Shown here piece by piece: positions 35,935-44,282 of a DNA stretch of 64,000 nucleotides (the first letter of the stretch is position 1; each line of letters begins with the position of its first letter). The translations under genes and the position numbers were made by a program. The stretch is taken from positions 1 to 64,000 of the forward strand of contig NZ_WWCJ01000025.1 of assembly GCF_009857475.1 (NCBI RefSeq), given 5' to 3'. Source of the DNA: Pseudoduganella guangdongensis (lineage in GTDB: Bacteria > Pseudomonadota > Gammaproteobacteria > Burkholderiales > Burkholderiaceae_D). The notes under the pieces are model-generated. The model was not told the origin of the DNA. It saw only the letters and a list, made by a program, of their open reading frames with translations, and made no database searches.

Positions 35935-36528
35935 TTGAAGATCACAACTGCGGCCGCAATTTTCTGCTTGGCCGGGATGGCTATAGGCGTCCTTACTTAC
36001 GCAGCGAATCGTCCCGACTTTATTCCTACATCCGAGCTTGAATGGCCAATGGTGGCCACTTCTCTTTTAGTGATGTTCGGCCTTGCTCATTCCTTCGCGC
36101 GCAAACCTCTTGAAAAACTTAAGGACGGTTTAGAGAAGAGGAACGGCAAGACGATTGCAAGCACGATTTTAAGTTTTGCGGTTGCTGGCGCTTTCGTCTG
36201 GTTCCTTGCACTTGAGTTCTTTTCCGGTCCTTTGAGTTATCTGTCACACATGAGCATTGCTGAGACAGACGCAGTAAGAACTATTGCGGTTACCGCTGCG
36301 AGCCCATACAGTCATCGGCGTTGCCGAAATCACGCGGTCCTTCAACTGGGCGGCGATGCTATCTGGGCGTCTAGGCTTTGCCACATATCTGACCGCGAAA
36401 CAGGGCAGCTCAGTCGAGGTGGAACAATCAGGGCGCATGGTGTGTTCACACGGTATGGCATGCAGATCAAGTCGTTTGAAGTTGTCTCGTCAGGAAAGGG
36501 GAACGAAGCGATTTCTATTCTAGAATAG
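35935..36528 (+). CDS. Hypothetical membrane protein of the gene array
   Basis: 197 residues from a TTG at 35935, behind AGAAGAGG. Three hydrophobic helices are likely (about 5-24, 40-52 and 76-97), followed by a C-terminal domain of about 90 residues with several Arg and Cys. An in-frame ATG at 35977 is the alternative start. No family recognised. Confidence 0.6.
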   Translation: MKITTAAAIFCLAGMAIGVLTYAANRPDFIPTSELEWPMVATSLLVMFGLAHSFARKPLEKLKDGLEKRNGKTIASTILSFAVAGAFVWFLALEFFSGPLSYLSHMSIAETDAVRTIAVTAASPYSHRRCRNHAVLQLGGDAIWASRLCHISDRETGQLSRGGTIRAHGVFTRYGMQIKSFEVVSSGKGNEAISILE

Positions 36529-36541
36529 GAAAGCTACCGGT

Positions 36542-36560
36542 CCCGGCCATAAGCAGTCTC
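36542..36560 (+). repeat. CGGCCA array element 8
   Basis: CCCGGCCATAAGCAGTCTC, 13 bases after the preceding stop. Confidence 0.55.
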
Positions 36561-36596
36561 TAGCAGGAACTGAGTTTCCAAACTAAGTAGGTGTAT

Positions 36597-36944
36597 ATGA
36601 AATTGATGAGAAATGCATTCCTAACGCTTACCCTTGTATCTTTGATAGGCGGTTGCTCCCATGCGACGCTTACAGGTGATGCAGGATCAGTAGGAGTCAC
36701 AGGGAGTGTAGTAGCTGAGCATGAAGCTCTCGGGAATGGTAAGCATATGCTAGTAGTTACAGCATCCCCGGCTTTGGCTGAAACTGAGGGGTCAATCGAG
36801 CAGCGAATACTCATCCATGCCCAACGGGAAGCTGCCCGAATCTGCACAGGAAAATTTGAATTTATCGTGACCCCGAATGGCGTCGTTCCTCTTGCAGCAG
36901 GTTTTATGAAACGGTCACGCAGCTACGTATTTCTTTGCTCGTGA
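36597..36944 (+). CDS. Hypothetical lipoprotein of the gene array
   Basis: 115 residues from the ATG at 36597 (AGGTG just upstream; a GTG at 36591 is also possible). The N-terminus MKLMRNAFLTLTLVSLIGGC is a lipoprotein signal peptide with Cys20. The mature part is small and has a late Cys pair. No family recognised. Confidence 0.7.
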   Translation: MKLMRNAFLTLTLVSLIGGCSHATLTGDAGSVGVTGSVVAEHEALGNGKHMLVVTASPALAETEGSIEQRILIHAQREAARICTGKFEFIVTPNGVVPLAAGFMKRSRSYVFLCS

Positions 36945-36980
36945 GGTATTTCAGCTGAGGAAGATTGCAGAATCTGTCTT

Positions 36981-37000
36981 TGCCCGCCCATTGGCGGATG
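36981..37000 (+). repeat. CGGCCA array element 9 (diverged)
   Basis: TGCCCGCCCATTGGCGGATG keeps the CCAT-GGCGGA part of the pattern but has lost the exact CGGCCA core. Confidence 0.4.
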
Positions 37001-37096
37001 CTTGACGGCACCGCCGCCTGTACCCCCAGATCAGTGGCGCTAACGCCCATATGAGGACAATTGACGATCCGTCGCTTGAATAACAACTAAATCCAT

Positions 37097-37510
37097 ATGA
37101 CTTTGACTCCGGAATTGGCGGACGCAATCGCTATAAATTTCGTACTACCGATACTTTGTGTCTTTGACAAAGAAACATCCCAGCGAATTCAAGCAGACGT
37201 TGTGCTTATGTGCGCTGAGGGTGTGGCAAGGAGAGAAGTTCAATCGAACGTTAGTCCCTTGCCACCGACTGCAAAGGGGGAAGTTCGAATTGTGATTCGG
37301 GAGGCATATGACCAGGACTGCTTTAGTTTCGAACTCGAATCTATATACCAAGGAATTGCACCCGGAACAGGTTTTTCAGGAATTGCCGTTCGAGGGAAAT
37401 TCAAATACTCGAATCGACAGTTTTCGGTTAAAGAGAGCGGGCGATCAAACCGATACAACGTTTGGACATGGTCAGATAAGTTCTGCCTTAAAGAACTAGG
37501 ATTACTGTGA
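37097..37510 (+). CDS. Hypothetical protein, last gene of the array
   Basis: A 137-residue protein with a strand-rich C-terminal half (KGEVRIVIREAYDQDCFSF; GIAVRGKFKYSNRQFSV) and no signal peptide. No family recognised. It converges on the glycosyltransferase gene, with a GC hairpin between. Confidence 0.6.
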   Translation: MTLTPELADAIAINFVLPILCVFDKETSQRIQADVVLMCAEGVARREVQSNVSPLPPTAKGEVRIVIREAYDQDCFSFELESIYQGIAPGTGFSGIAVRGKFKYSNRQFSVKESGRSNRYNVWTWSDKFCLKELGLL

Positions 37511-37520
37511 GGGGCAGCAA

Positions 37521-37542
37521 CGGGGCGGAAGCGGCCGCCCCG
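37521..37542. terminator. GC-rich hairpin between convergent genes
   Basis: CGGGGCGG and CCGCCCCG pair around a short loop. No T-run follows on either side, so it is at best a weak terminator. It sits at the right border of the array. Confidence 0.4.
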
Positions 37543-37568
37543 CTGGAAAGTAATCTCAGAGTGTGCGC

Positions 37569-38981
37569 TTAAAGATCGCGCTGCCAGGTCGCCTTGCGCG
37601 TCATTACGCCCCATTTGGCTTCACCGCCGCGCGCCCATTTGTACAGGCCGATCAGGCGCCACCAGCTGTTCAACTGGCGGTAGCCGAAATTCTCGACTAC
37701 CACCACCGCCGCCAGCGTCAGCAACTGGCTGGCGCGCGGGTAGAGGTGGAAGGAAATCTCCTCCAGCAGCAAGCCGAAGGCCGACAGCAGGATGCCCAGG
37801 CCAATCGCCACAAACAGGAAGATGGCGAACGATTCCCACGATACCCAGCCCTGCCACCAGGCCACGGTCATAAAGGCGTAGCCGAACAGCTCCACCACCG
37901 GCCCCAGCCACTCGAACAGGATGAAGAACGGCAAAGCCACCCAGCCCACCACGCCGCCGTGGCGACTGAATACCAGCCCCCAGTTGGCGGCGATGGTCTC
38001 GGACAGGCCGCGCTGCCAGCGGATGCGCTGGTTGCGCAGCACCTTGCGGTCTTCCGGCGCCTCGGTCCAGCACACCGGGTCGGGCACGAATTCGATCTTG
38101 TAGGGGATGCCGCGCGAGCGCAGCTTGCGGTGCATGCGCACCACCAGTTCCATGTCTTCGCCGATCGCCTTCGGGTTGTAGCCGCCCACCGCCACCACGG
38201 TATCCTTGCGGAACAGGCCGAAGGCGCCGGAGATGATCAGCATGCCGTTGATGACCGACCAGCCAAGGCGCCCGAACATGAAAGCGCGCAGGTATTCCAC
38301 CACCTGGAACAGCGCCCACGGGTTGCGCGGCATGCCGACCCGCGTCAGGAAGCCGCCGCGCACCTCGCAGCCGTTGGCAATGCGCACCGTGCCGCCGCTG
38401 GCCACCATCAGCGGGTCGCGCAGGAAGGGCCGCACCAGGCGCTGCAGGCTGTCGCGCTGCAGGATCGAATCGGCATCGACGCAGCAGAACAGCGGATAGC
38501 GGGCGGCGTTGACGCCGGCATTGGTGGAGTCGGCCTTGCCGCCGTTGACCTTGTCCACCACGCGCAGATTAGGGAAGCGCGTGGAGCGGTAAATGGCGCG
38601 CACCGGCTTGGTCTCAAGCTGGATGCGGTAAGCCTCGGGGAAAGGCACCAGTGCGAATTCATCGATCAGCACTTGCAGGGTGCGGTCGCTGGAGCCGTCG
38701 TTGATGACGATGACTTCCATCTCGGAGTACGAGAGTTGCAGCATGGAGCGCACCGAGGTGGCGATGGTCGCTTCTTCGTTGAAGGCCGGCACCAGGATGC
38801 TGATCGGCGGTTCCAGCGCCGAATACACCTGCGGCAGGTCGTCCAGCACCGCCTCCTGCGAGCGGCGGCGCAAGGCGAACATGGCGAGGAAGTTCAGCAT
38901 CAGGTAGCCGCCGTTCAGCAGCACGAAATACACCAGCACGCAGATCGTGACGACCTGCACCAGCTGTGGATCGGGCGTCAT
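37569..38981 (-). CDS. Processive family-2 glycosyltransferase, membrane-bound
   Basis: The 470-residue enzyme has an N-terminal helix (about 9-31), a GT-A domain with Asp95 (INDGSS), DAD (169-171), GED (274-276) and QxxRW as QRIRW (318-322), the marks of processive beta-glycan synthases such as BcsA, HasA and PgaC. Three or four helices follow (about 340-430). The polymer is unknown. It is the last gene of a four-gene operon (response regulator, barrel, HEAT protein, synthase) and overlaps the HEAT gene by four bases. Confidence 0.9.
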   Translation of the reverse strand: MTPDPQLVQVVTICVLVYFVLLNGGYLMLNFLAMFALRRRSQEAVLDDLPQVYSALEPPISILVPAFNEEATIATSVRSMLQLSYSEMEVIVINDGSSDRTLQVLIDEFALVPFPEAYRIQLETKPVRAIYRSTRFPNLRVVDKVNGGKADSTNAGVNAARYPLFCCVDADSILQRDSLQRLVRPFLRDPLMVASGGTVRIANGCEVRGGFLTRVGMPRNPWALFQVVEYLRAFMFGRLGWSVINGMLIISGAFGLFRKDTVVAVGGYNPKAIGEDMELVVRMHRKLRSRGIPYKIEFVPDPVCWTEAPEDRKVLRNQRIRWQRGLSETIAANWGLVFSRHGGVVGWVALPFFILFEWLGPVVELFGYAFMTVAWWQGWVSWESFAIFLFVAIGLGILLSAFGLLLEEISFHLYPRASQLLTLAAVVVVENFGYRQLNSWWRLIGLYKWARGGEAKWGVMTRKATWQRDL

Positions 38982-40021
38982 GCAACCTCCGCTTCGGCCT
39001 GGGCGATCATGTCGGCGGCGTAGCGGTCGCCGGCATTGCGTAGTTCATTCAATTCATCCTCCGACAAGAATGGCAGCGCCAGCAGGGCCTGGGCGGCGCG
39101 GTAGCGCACCCACCACTGCGGGTCGGACAGCATGGCGCGCAGGCGCGCCACATCGTCGCGGTTGCCCAGCTCGCCCAGCGCGCGCACGGCCTGCACGCGG
39201 ATGCGCCAGTCTTCGCTGCCCGCGTGGCCGCGCACATCTTCCAGCACGCCGGGCGCGCGCGCCAGGCGCAGCGCGGCCAGCACCACTTCCGCTTCGCCGC
39301 TGCCCAGGTAGCCGCGCAGCTGCAGCAGCGGCAGGTCCATGCGCAGCGCCGCCATCAGGCGCAGTGCTTGCGGCAGTTCGTCCTGCGCCAGCCGCACCAG
39401 CGCGTCGGCCAGCACCGGCTGCCATTCGGCGCGCGCGTTCTGCAGGATATTGGCCAGTTGCGACAGCGGCCAGTCTTCGCGCCGCAGCAACAGTGGCGCC
39501 AGCTCCTGCGCCGCGCGCGCGGCGTCGGTTTGCACCAGTGCCCACAGGGCGTGCACCGACAAGGCGCTGTCTTCGGCATGCGCGGCGCGCGCCAGCGCGG
39601 CCCACGATTCCTTGTCGCGCATGTGGCCCAGGGCCAGGATCGCCAGCAGGCGTTCGGCGCGGTTGCCGCGCACGAGCAGCGTGCGCACCATGCGGTCGCA
39701 GCCCAGGCGGCGGGCGATGGCATTCAGTCCTTCACTGGCCTCGCCGCGCACGGCCTGCTGCAAGTGCAGCCACAGTTTGATGAACAGGAGATTGTCGCGC
39801 GGCGCCAGGTCCGGCAGGTTGCCGATCGTTTCGCCGGCAATGGAGGCATTCAGCAAGGGGCGCCATTTCAACGTCAGCAGCTGCTCGCGCCGCTGCTGCC
39901 GGCGCATGGAGAGGCGCAGCCAGATGATCTGCAGGCCGACCACGAGGGTCAGCCCAAAGGCGCCGACCCCGGTCCAGAAAGCCAGCAGCAGGTAGATGTC
40001 AGTAGGTGGCCTGTAATCCAA
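38978..40021 (-). CDS. Membrane-anchored HEAT-repeat protein
   Basis: About 347 residues: one N-terminal helix (IYLLLAFWTGVGAFGLTLVV), a basic turn, then a solenoid of HEAT repeats (such as IRVQAVRALGELGNRDDVAR and VRYRAAQALLALPFLSEDEL). The start is uncertain. A TTG at 40021, overlapping the barrel gene by 23 bases, fits the hydrophobic helix best; an ATG at 40075 would add 18 odd residues. It probably links the synthase to other parts of a secretion machine. Confidence 0.82.
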   Translation of the reverse strand: MDYRPPTDIYLLLAFWTGVGAFGLTLVVGLQIIWLRLSMRRQQRREQLLTLKWRPLLNASIAGETIGNLPDLAPRDNLLFIKLWLHLQQAVRGEASEGLNAIARRLGCDRMVRTLLVRGNRAERLLAILALGHMRDKESWAALARAAHAEDSALSVHALWALVQTDAARAAQELAPLLLRREDWPLSQLANILQNARAEWQPVLADALVRLAQDELPQALRLMAALRMDLPLLQLRGYLGSGEAEVVLAALRLARAPGVLEDVRGHAGSEDWRIRVQAVRALGELGNRDDVARLRAMLSDPQWWVRYRAAQALLALPFLSEDELNELRNAGDRYAADMIAQAEAEVA

Positions 40022-40778
40022 GGTTGATCCCGTTGCGCGTGTAGAAATCGCCCTGGCGGGTATGGCCCAGTGCATAAGTGACGGCCCAGCGCTGGTCCAG
40101 CCAGTGGCGCCCGGTCAATGCGGCCGAACGCACGCTGCCCAGGCGCGTCACGCCGCCGATATTGGCCGCTTCCTTACCGGCTGCCAGCGACAGGCCGACC
40201 GCACTGCGCTCGCCGTAATAATAGTTGGCGCGCAGTTCGCCGCTGTGCGCGGTGGCGCCAAGGGCGCGTGCGGCGCGCCAGGCGCCGGCAAAACTGTAGT
40301 TGCCGACATAGCGTTCCAGCATCAGCAGGCTCTGGTTGACGTGGGCGTCGTTGTAGCTGCTGCTGCGGCCGCCGCCGTGCACCAGCCAGCCCTTGGCGAA
40401 TTCGTATTGCAAGGTGGCGCCCAGCGCGTGCCGTGCCAGGATCTGGTGGTCGCCGCTGGCCGTGCCGTCGATGGAGGCGGTCAGCCGCTCCGACAGCGGC
40501 AAATCGGCGTTGGCGCTGAACTGGGTTTCGTGGATGCCGAAGCGCTCGATGCGCGTGGCGCCCAGGCCGAAGCCGGAGCGCGGCGCCAGTTGGTGGCGCA
40601 GGGTCAGCGCGGTTTCGTGCCAGTCGGCGCGCGGGCCGGTCAGCTTGTCGATGCCGTGGCTGATGCCGACCGTGGTCTCGGCGGCGCGCGCCGGCGCGGC
40701 GCCGGCCAAAAGTGCCAATGCGGCCAAGGCGGACAGCGCGGCAGGCCCCGCCACAACGCCGGGATTGGCGCACTTCAT
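39999..40778 (-). CDS. YaiO-family outer-membrane beta-barrel protein
   Basis: A 259-residue protein with a signal peptide (to about ARA32) and alternating aromatic strands (SGFGLGATRIERFGIHE; LQYEFAKGWLVHGGGR; WAVTYALGHTRQGDFYTRN) ending in a C-terminal aromatic (QATY), typical of outer-membrane barrels. YaiO proteins are often found with polysaccharide synthases. Its start overlaps the response regulator stop by four bases (ATGA). Confidence 0.85.
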   Translation of the reverse strand: MKCANPGVVAGPAALSALAALALLAGAAPARAAETTVGISHGIDKLTGPRADWHETALTLRHQLAPRSGFGLGATRIERFGIHETQFSANADLPLSERLTASIDGTASGDHQILARHALGATLQYEFAKGWLVHGGGRSSSYNDAHVNQSLLMLERYVGNYSFAGAWRAARALGATAHSGELRANYYYGERSAVGLSLAAGKEAANIGGVTRLGSVRSAALTGRHWLDQRWAVTYALGHTRQGDFYTRNGINLGLQATY

Positions 40779-41158
40779 GCCTGCTCCTTCAGGTGGCGGC
40801 GCACGCGCGCCAGCAGCTCATTGGGCTGGAATGGCTTGACCACGTAATCGTTGGCGCCCGCGTCGAGCGCGCGCACGATGTCTTTTTCGGTGTGTTTGGC
40901 GGTCAGCATGACAATCGGCACGTCCTGCCAACCGTCGCGGGCGCGGATGATGCGAACCACCTCGAAGCCGTCAAGGTATGGGAGCATTACATCCAGCAGC
41001 ACCAGCGACGGCGGGGTGCTGCTGCCCTCGACAGCCTGGCGCGCGGCCAGCCCGTCGCCGGCAAGCGTGGTTTGATAGCCTTGCCGTTGCAGGATAAAAG
41101 TCAGGATTTGGCCAATATGTTCGTCGTCTTCAATAATCAGGATCGAGGTATCGGTCAT
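40775..41158 (-). CDS. Single-domain response regulator
   Basis: A 127-residue CheY-like protein: acidic pair EDDE near 10-13, phospho-Asp in LLDVMLP, Thr in MLTAKH and Lys in VKPFQ. No output domain. It leads the barrel/HEAT/synthase operon, so polymer production may be gated by protein contact with the phosphorylated receiver rather than by transcription (inference). Confidence 0.92.
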   Translation of the reverse strand: MTDTSILIIEDDEHIGQILTFILQRQGYQTTLAGDGLAARQAVEGSSTPPSLVLLDVMLPYLDGFEVVRIIRARDGWQDVPIVMLTAKHTEKDIVRALDAGANDYVVKPFQPNELLARVRRHLKEQA

Positions 41159-41169
41159 ATGTCTCAGGT

Positions 41170-41400
41170 CTATTGCGCGTCAAATTCAGCGGCGGCCTTG
41201 GCCGACCACAGCGCCTCATTATAGGTCGCAAACGGAATATCGTAGCGCTCAATCGAGCCGTCCTCGCCGATGAAACAAGTCCACCATCCCGCCGGGTCGG
41301 GCACCAGGGCAATGTCGCGCGGTTTGCAGTGTTCTTGCAAGTCGTCGCCCGCCTCCAGGGTGACGATGCGGGTCTTCCGATGCCGGATCAGGGTGGCCAT
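41170..41400 (-). CDS. Small hypothetical protein
   Basis: 76 residues from the ATG at 41400, behind AGGAG. The text PDPAGWWTCFIGEDGSIERY and FATYNEALWSAKAAAEFDAQ suggests a compact alpha/beta fold; I know of no function. It lies 11 bases upstream of, and codirectional with, the response regulator and may belong to its operon. Confidence 0.75.
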   Translation of the reverse strand: MATLIRHRKTRIVTLEAGDDLQEHCKPRDIALVPDPAGWWTCFIGEDGSIERYDIPFATYNEALWSAKAAAEFDAQ

Positions 41401-41452
41401 GGCGCATTCTCCTGTTGGTTGATGCAACCATTGTAATGCAGGCCGCGCGCGC

Positions 41453-42349
41453 TCAGCCTGCTCCCAGGCGTTGGCGCAGAAAGTCGATAAACAGCCGGGT
41501 ACGCGCCGGCAAATGGCGTGTTTCCGTCAGTGCGTGCACCAGGATTGGCTCCATTTGCCAGTCCGGCAGGACGCGCTGCAAACGCCCGGCCTGCACTTCC
41601 TGGCTAGCCAGGAGCGGGTCCAGTGCCGAGACGCACAGGCCATTGGCCGCAAACGACATGCTGAGCGCCGCGCTATTGGTGGCGTAGCGCGCGTGAGCCG
41701 CGACTTCCACCGCCTCCCCGTCACGGTATAGCGTGCGCCACAGGTCGGGCAGGCGGCTGGCGAAGGAGCGCCCGCACAAGGTATGCCGCACCAGGTCGCA
41801 AGCATGCTCCAAGGGCGGCATCCGTCGCAGGTACTCGGGCGAGGCATAGAGGAAGCGCGGCATATTGACGATGCGCCGCACCACCAGCGTGGACGGCGCG
41901 GTGGGCGCCTGTCCCATGCGGATCGCCAGGTCGAACGGCTCCGACTGCAAGTCCACGGTGCGCGAGGAAATGTCGAACTCCATCTTGATGTCGGGGTACA
42001 TGTCGGCGAATTCGCCCAGTACCGGCGCCAGGTAGCCCATGCCGAAACTCGAAGTCATGGACACGCGCAGGATGCCGGCCGGCTTTTCCGACCAGTCGAG
42101 CAAAGCTTCGTGGGCGCTCAGCGCCTCCTCCACAATGCCCTGGCAGCGCTTGAAATACGCTTCGCCCGCTTCGGTCAGCTCGACCTTGCGGGTGGAACGG
42201 TGCAGCAGGCGCAGGCCGATGGCCTTTTCCAGTTCGGCGATATTGCGCGACAGCGTCGAATTCGACATGTCCAGCGCCTCGGCGGCGGCGCGGAAGCTCT
42301 TGCGCTTGGCCACCTCGACGAACAGGCGCATATGGTGCAGTACATCCAT
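41453..42349 (-). CDS. LysR family transcriptional regulator
   Basis: The 298-residue protein has a clear N-terminal wHTH (HMRLFVEVAKRKSFRAAAEA; SNSTLSRNIAELEKAIGLRL; LLHRSTRKVELTEAG) and an effector-binding domain of the CrgA/DmlR kind. It is divergent from the plus strand, where only a 24-codon frame and then the convergent hydroxyacid dehydrogenase gene are found. A TGGGATA/TATCCCA palindrome is upstream. Confidence 0.93.
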   Translation of the reverse strand: MDVLHHMRLFVEVAKRKSFRAAAEALDMSNSTLSRNIAELEKAIGLRLLHRSTRKVELTEAGEAYFKRCQGIVEEALSAHEALLDWSEKPAGILRVSMTSSFGMGYLAPVLGEFADMYPDIKMEFDISSRTVDLQSEPFDLAIRMGQAPTAPSTLVVRRIVNMPRFLYASPEYLRRMPPLEHACDLVRHTLCGRSFASRLPDLWRTLYRDGEAVEVAAHARYATNSAALSMSFAANGLCVSALDPLLASQEVQAGRLQRVLPDWQMEPILVHALTETRHLPARTRLFIDFLRQRLGAG

Positions 42350-42364
42350 TCATTGCTCCATTTT

Positions 42365-42399
42365 TGGGATACTCAATCCAATTATAAGCATTTATCCCA
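42365..42399. promoter_or_regulatory. Long-spaced palindrome upstream of the LysR gene
   Basis: TGGGATA and TATCCCA are perfect 7-base arms 21 bases apart, starting 15 bases upstream of the LysR start. It could be the regulator's own site. Confidence 0.4.
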
Positions 42400-42455
42400 G
42401 GAATGAATCAGCTCACAATGCGTCTACTTCAACCTTTGGCAGAAAGGAAACGCAA

Positions 42456-42530
42456 ATGGATAACTTTGTAGAAGAACTGTGCAAGCTTCTGGCCGGCCTG
42501 GTATTCAGGGCAGGAGGATCTCCCGGCTGA
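42456..42530 (+). CDS. Possible 24-residue peptide
   Basis: ATG at 42456 with AGAAAGGAAACG upstream begins MDNFVEELCKLLAGLVFRAG and ends four codons later. It is amphipathic with one Cys. The last 26 bases overlap the 3' end of the convergent dehydrogenase gene. It lies just where a target gene of the divergent LysR regulator would be expected. Expression is not shown. Confidence 0.3.
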   Translation: MDNFVEELCKLLAGLVFRAGGSPG

Positions 42531-43641
42531 CGTGCTGGATATCGCGCTTGCCGCAAAAGGCCATCGTGATATCCAGTTCGTTGCGGATAATCTCGAGGCA
42601 GCGCGTCACGCCCGCCTCGCCCAGCGCCCCCAGTCCGTACAGGAAGGGGCGCCCGATATACACGCCGCGCGCGCCCAGCGCCACGGCGCGCAGCACATCC
42701 TGGCCGGAGCGCACGCCGCCGTCCATATGGATTTCGATGTCTTTGCCGGCCGCCTCCACAATGCCGGGCAGCGCGGCGATGGAAGATGGCGCGCCATCCA
42801 GTTGCCGGCCGCCGTGGTTGGACACGATCAGCGCGTCGGCGCCCGAGTTCGCGGCCAGGCGTGCATCCTCGGCATCCATGATGCCCTTGATAATCAACTT
42901 GCCGCCCCAGCGCTGCTTGATCCACTCCACATCGTTCCACGACAGGCCGGGATCGAACTGCTGGCTGGTCCAGGAAGACAGCGAAGACATGTCGGACACC
43001 GATTTCGCATGCCCGACGATATTGCCAAAGCTGCGGCGCCGCGTGCCCAGCATGCCCAGGCACCAGCGCGGCTTGCTAGCCATGTTGAGCAGATTGGCCA
43101 GGGTCAGGCGCGGCGGCGCCGACAGGCCGTTGCGCAAATCCTTGTGGCGCTGGCCCAGCACCTGCAAATCCAGCGTCAGCACCAGCGCCGAGCAGCGCGC
43201 CGCCCTGGCGCGTTCGATCAGGCGCTCGATGAAATCGCGGTCTTTCATCACGTAGAGCTGGAACCAGAAGGGTTTGCTGGTGTGCGCCGCCACATCCTCG
43301 ATCGAGCAGATACTCATGGTCGAGAGCGTAAAGGGGATGCCGAATTTCTCCGCCGCGCGGGCCGCCAGGATTTCGCCGTCGGCGTGCTGCATGCCGGTCA
43401 GGCCGGTGGGCGCGATCGCCACCGGCATCGACACTTCCTGCCCCGCCATGGTGCTGCGCAAGGAGCGGTTGTTCATATCCACCGCCACGCGCTGGCGGAA
43501 TTTCAGCTTGCCGAAGTCTTCCTCGTTGGCGCGGTAGGTGGATTCGGTCCAGGAGCCGGAGTCGGCGTAGTCATAGAACATGCGCGGTACGCGGCGCTTG
43601 GCCAGCAGGCGCAGGTCTTCGATGCAAGTGATGAGTGTCAT
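42505..43641 (-). CDS. FMN-dependent alpha-hydroxyacid dehydrogenase (LldD-like)
   Basis: The 378-residue enzyme has the family's N-terminal block (RRVPRMFYDYADSGSWTE), PVAIAPTGLTGMQH, the catalytic-His motif SNHGGRQLDGA (about 271-281) and the phosphate-binding DGGVRSGQDVLRAVALGA. Such proteins oxidise L-lactate, glycolate or mandelate, with electrons passing to quinone or oxygen. L-lactate is the usual guess for this form. It is convergent with the LysR locus. Confidence 0.9.
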   Translation of the reverse strand: MTLITCIEDLRLLAKRRVPRMFYDYADSGSWTESTYRANEEDFGKLKFRQRVAVDMNNRSLRSTMAGQEVSMPVAIAPTGLTGMQHADGEILAARAAEKFGIPFTLSTMSICSIEDVAAHTSKPFWFQLYVMKDRDFIERLIERARAARCSALVLTLDLQVLGQRHKDLRNGLSAPPRLTLANLLNMASKPRWCLGMLGTRRRSFGNIVGHAKSVSDMSSLSSWTSQQFDPGLSWNDVEWIKQRWGGKLIIKGIMDAEDARLAANSGADALIVSNHGGRQLDGAPSSIAALPGIVEAAGKDIEIHMDGGVRSGQDVLRAVALGARGVYIGRPFLYGLGALGEAGVTRCLEIIRNELDITMAFCGKRDIQHVSREILLP

Positions 43642-43783
43642 TCCTGCATATTAACGCAGGAATTGCACCACGGCAGCGATATGGGTTGCGTTGACCATGG
43701 TTTGAACGGTGATGATGCCTAGCGCTGCGCGATGTCGGCTTTGCTGGCCATTTCATGACGAAGCTGGGCGAACTTGAGACAGG

Positions 43784-44218
43784 TCAGCGGCGGGGCTGGA
43801 TGTCCTTGTAGAACCAGTCGTCCAGCATCTGCTTCTCGTGGCTGTACATGTCGCTGCCGTAGCGGTTCACAGTCATCAGGTAGCTGGGATTGGACAGGTG
43901 GCGTTCGCCGCTGCCGAGCACGCGGCCATCCTGCTCGATGCTGTAGCGCAGGTGCAGGCGCGGCCAGTCGGCCTGGCCTTTCAGCACGCGGATATCGCGC
44001 ACCGCCACGCGCGGGAATTCGTCGCCCGCCAGGTCGATATCGAGGAAATCGACCTTCAGCGCCTGCCCGGCCGGCAGTTTGGCGGCCAACTGGTCCAAAT
44101 GCTCGCGGAACTGGTACTCCATGTTCTCGCGGTCGCGGAAATTGTGCGGTACATCGGTCATCTTGCCGGGATCGGCAAAAGTCACGGTGGCGGCGGTGGC
44201 AAGGATCAAGGTCAGCAT
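43784..44218 (-). CDS. DUF3016 family protein
   Basis: 144 residues from the ATG at 44218, with a signal-peptide-like start (MLTLILATAATVTFADPGKM). The body (LAAKLPAGQALKVDFLDIDL, then AGDEFPRVAVRDIRVLKG) fits DUF3016. It has no visible ribosome site, but TATACT lies six bases before the ATG, so it could be made from a leaderless mRNA. The longer reading to 44458 runs through tRNA genes and is wrong. Role unknown. Confidence 0.8.
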   Translation of the reverse strand: MLTLILATAATVTFADPGKMTDVPHNFRDRENMEYQFREHLDQLAAKLPAGQALKVDFLDIDLAGDEFPRVAVRDIRVLKGQADWPRLHLRYSIEQDGRVLGSGERHLSNPSYLMTVNRYGSDMYSHEKQMLDDWFYKDIQPRR

Positions 44219-44248
44219 GGCTAAAGTATAGCGCCGCCAAAGGAAAAA

Positions 44249-44274
44249 GGGTCCAGACCTTCCGGTATGGACCC
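44249..44274 (-). terminator. Rho-independent terminator of the tRNA-Arg cluster
   Basis: On the minus strand an 11-base stem (10 matching pairs) closes a GGAA loop and is followed by TTTTT. It begins 9 bases past the last tRNA. Confidence 0.8.
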
Positions 44275-44282
44275 TTTTAATT

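Noticed and set aside
32181-37000. Chromosomal integron with attC sites
   Set aside because: The recurring element has no GTTRRRY/RYYYAAC core and no integron integrase is in the window; the cassette-like layout needs another explanation.
42456-43641. Mycofactocin- or PQQ-like locus (short peptide next to an FMN hydroxyacid dehydrogenase)
   Set aside because: There is no radical-SAM maturase or peptide-binding protein gene nearby, and the peptide does not match either precursor as I know them.
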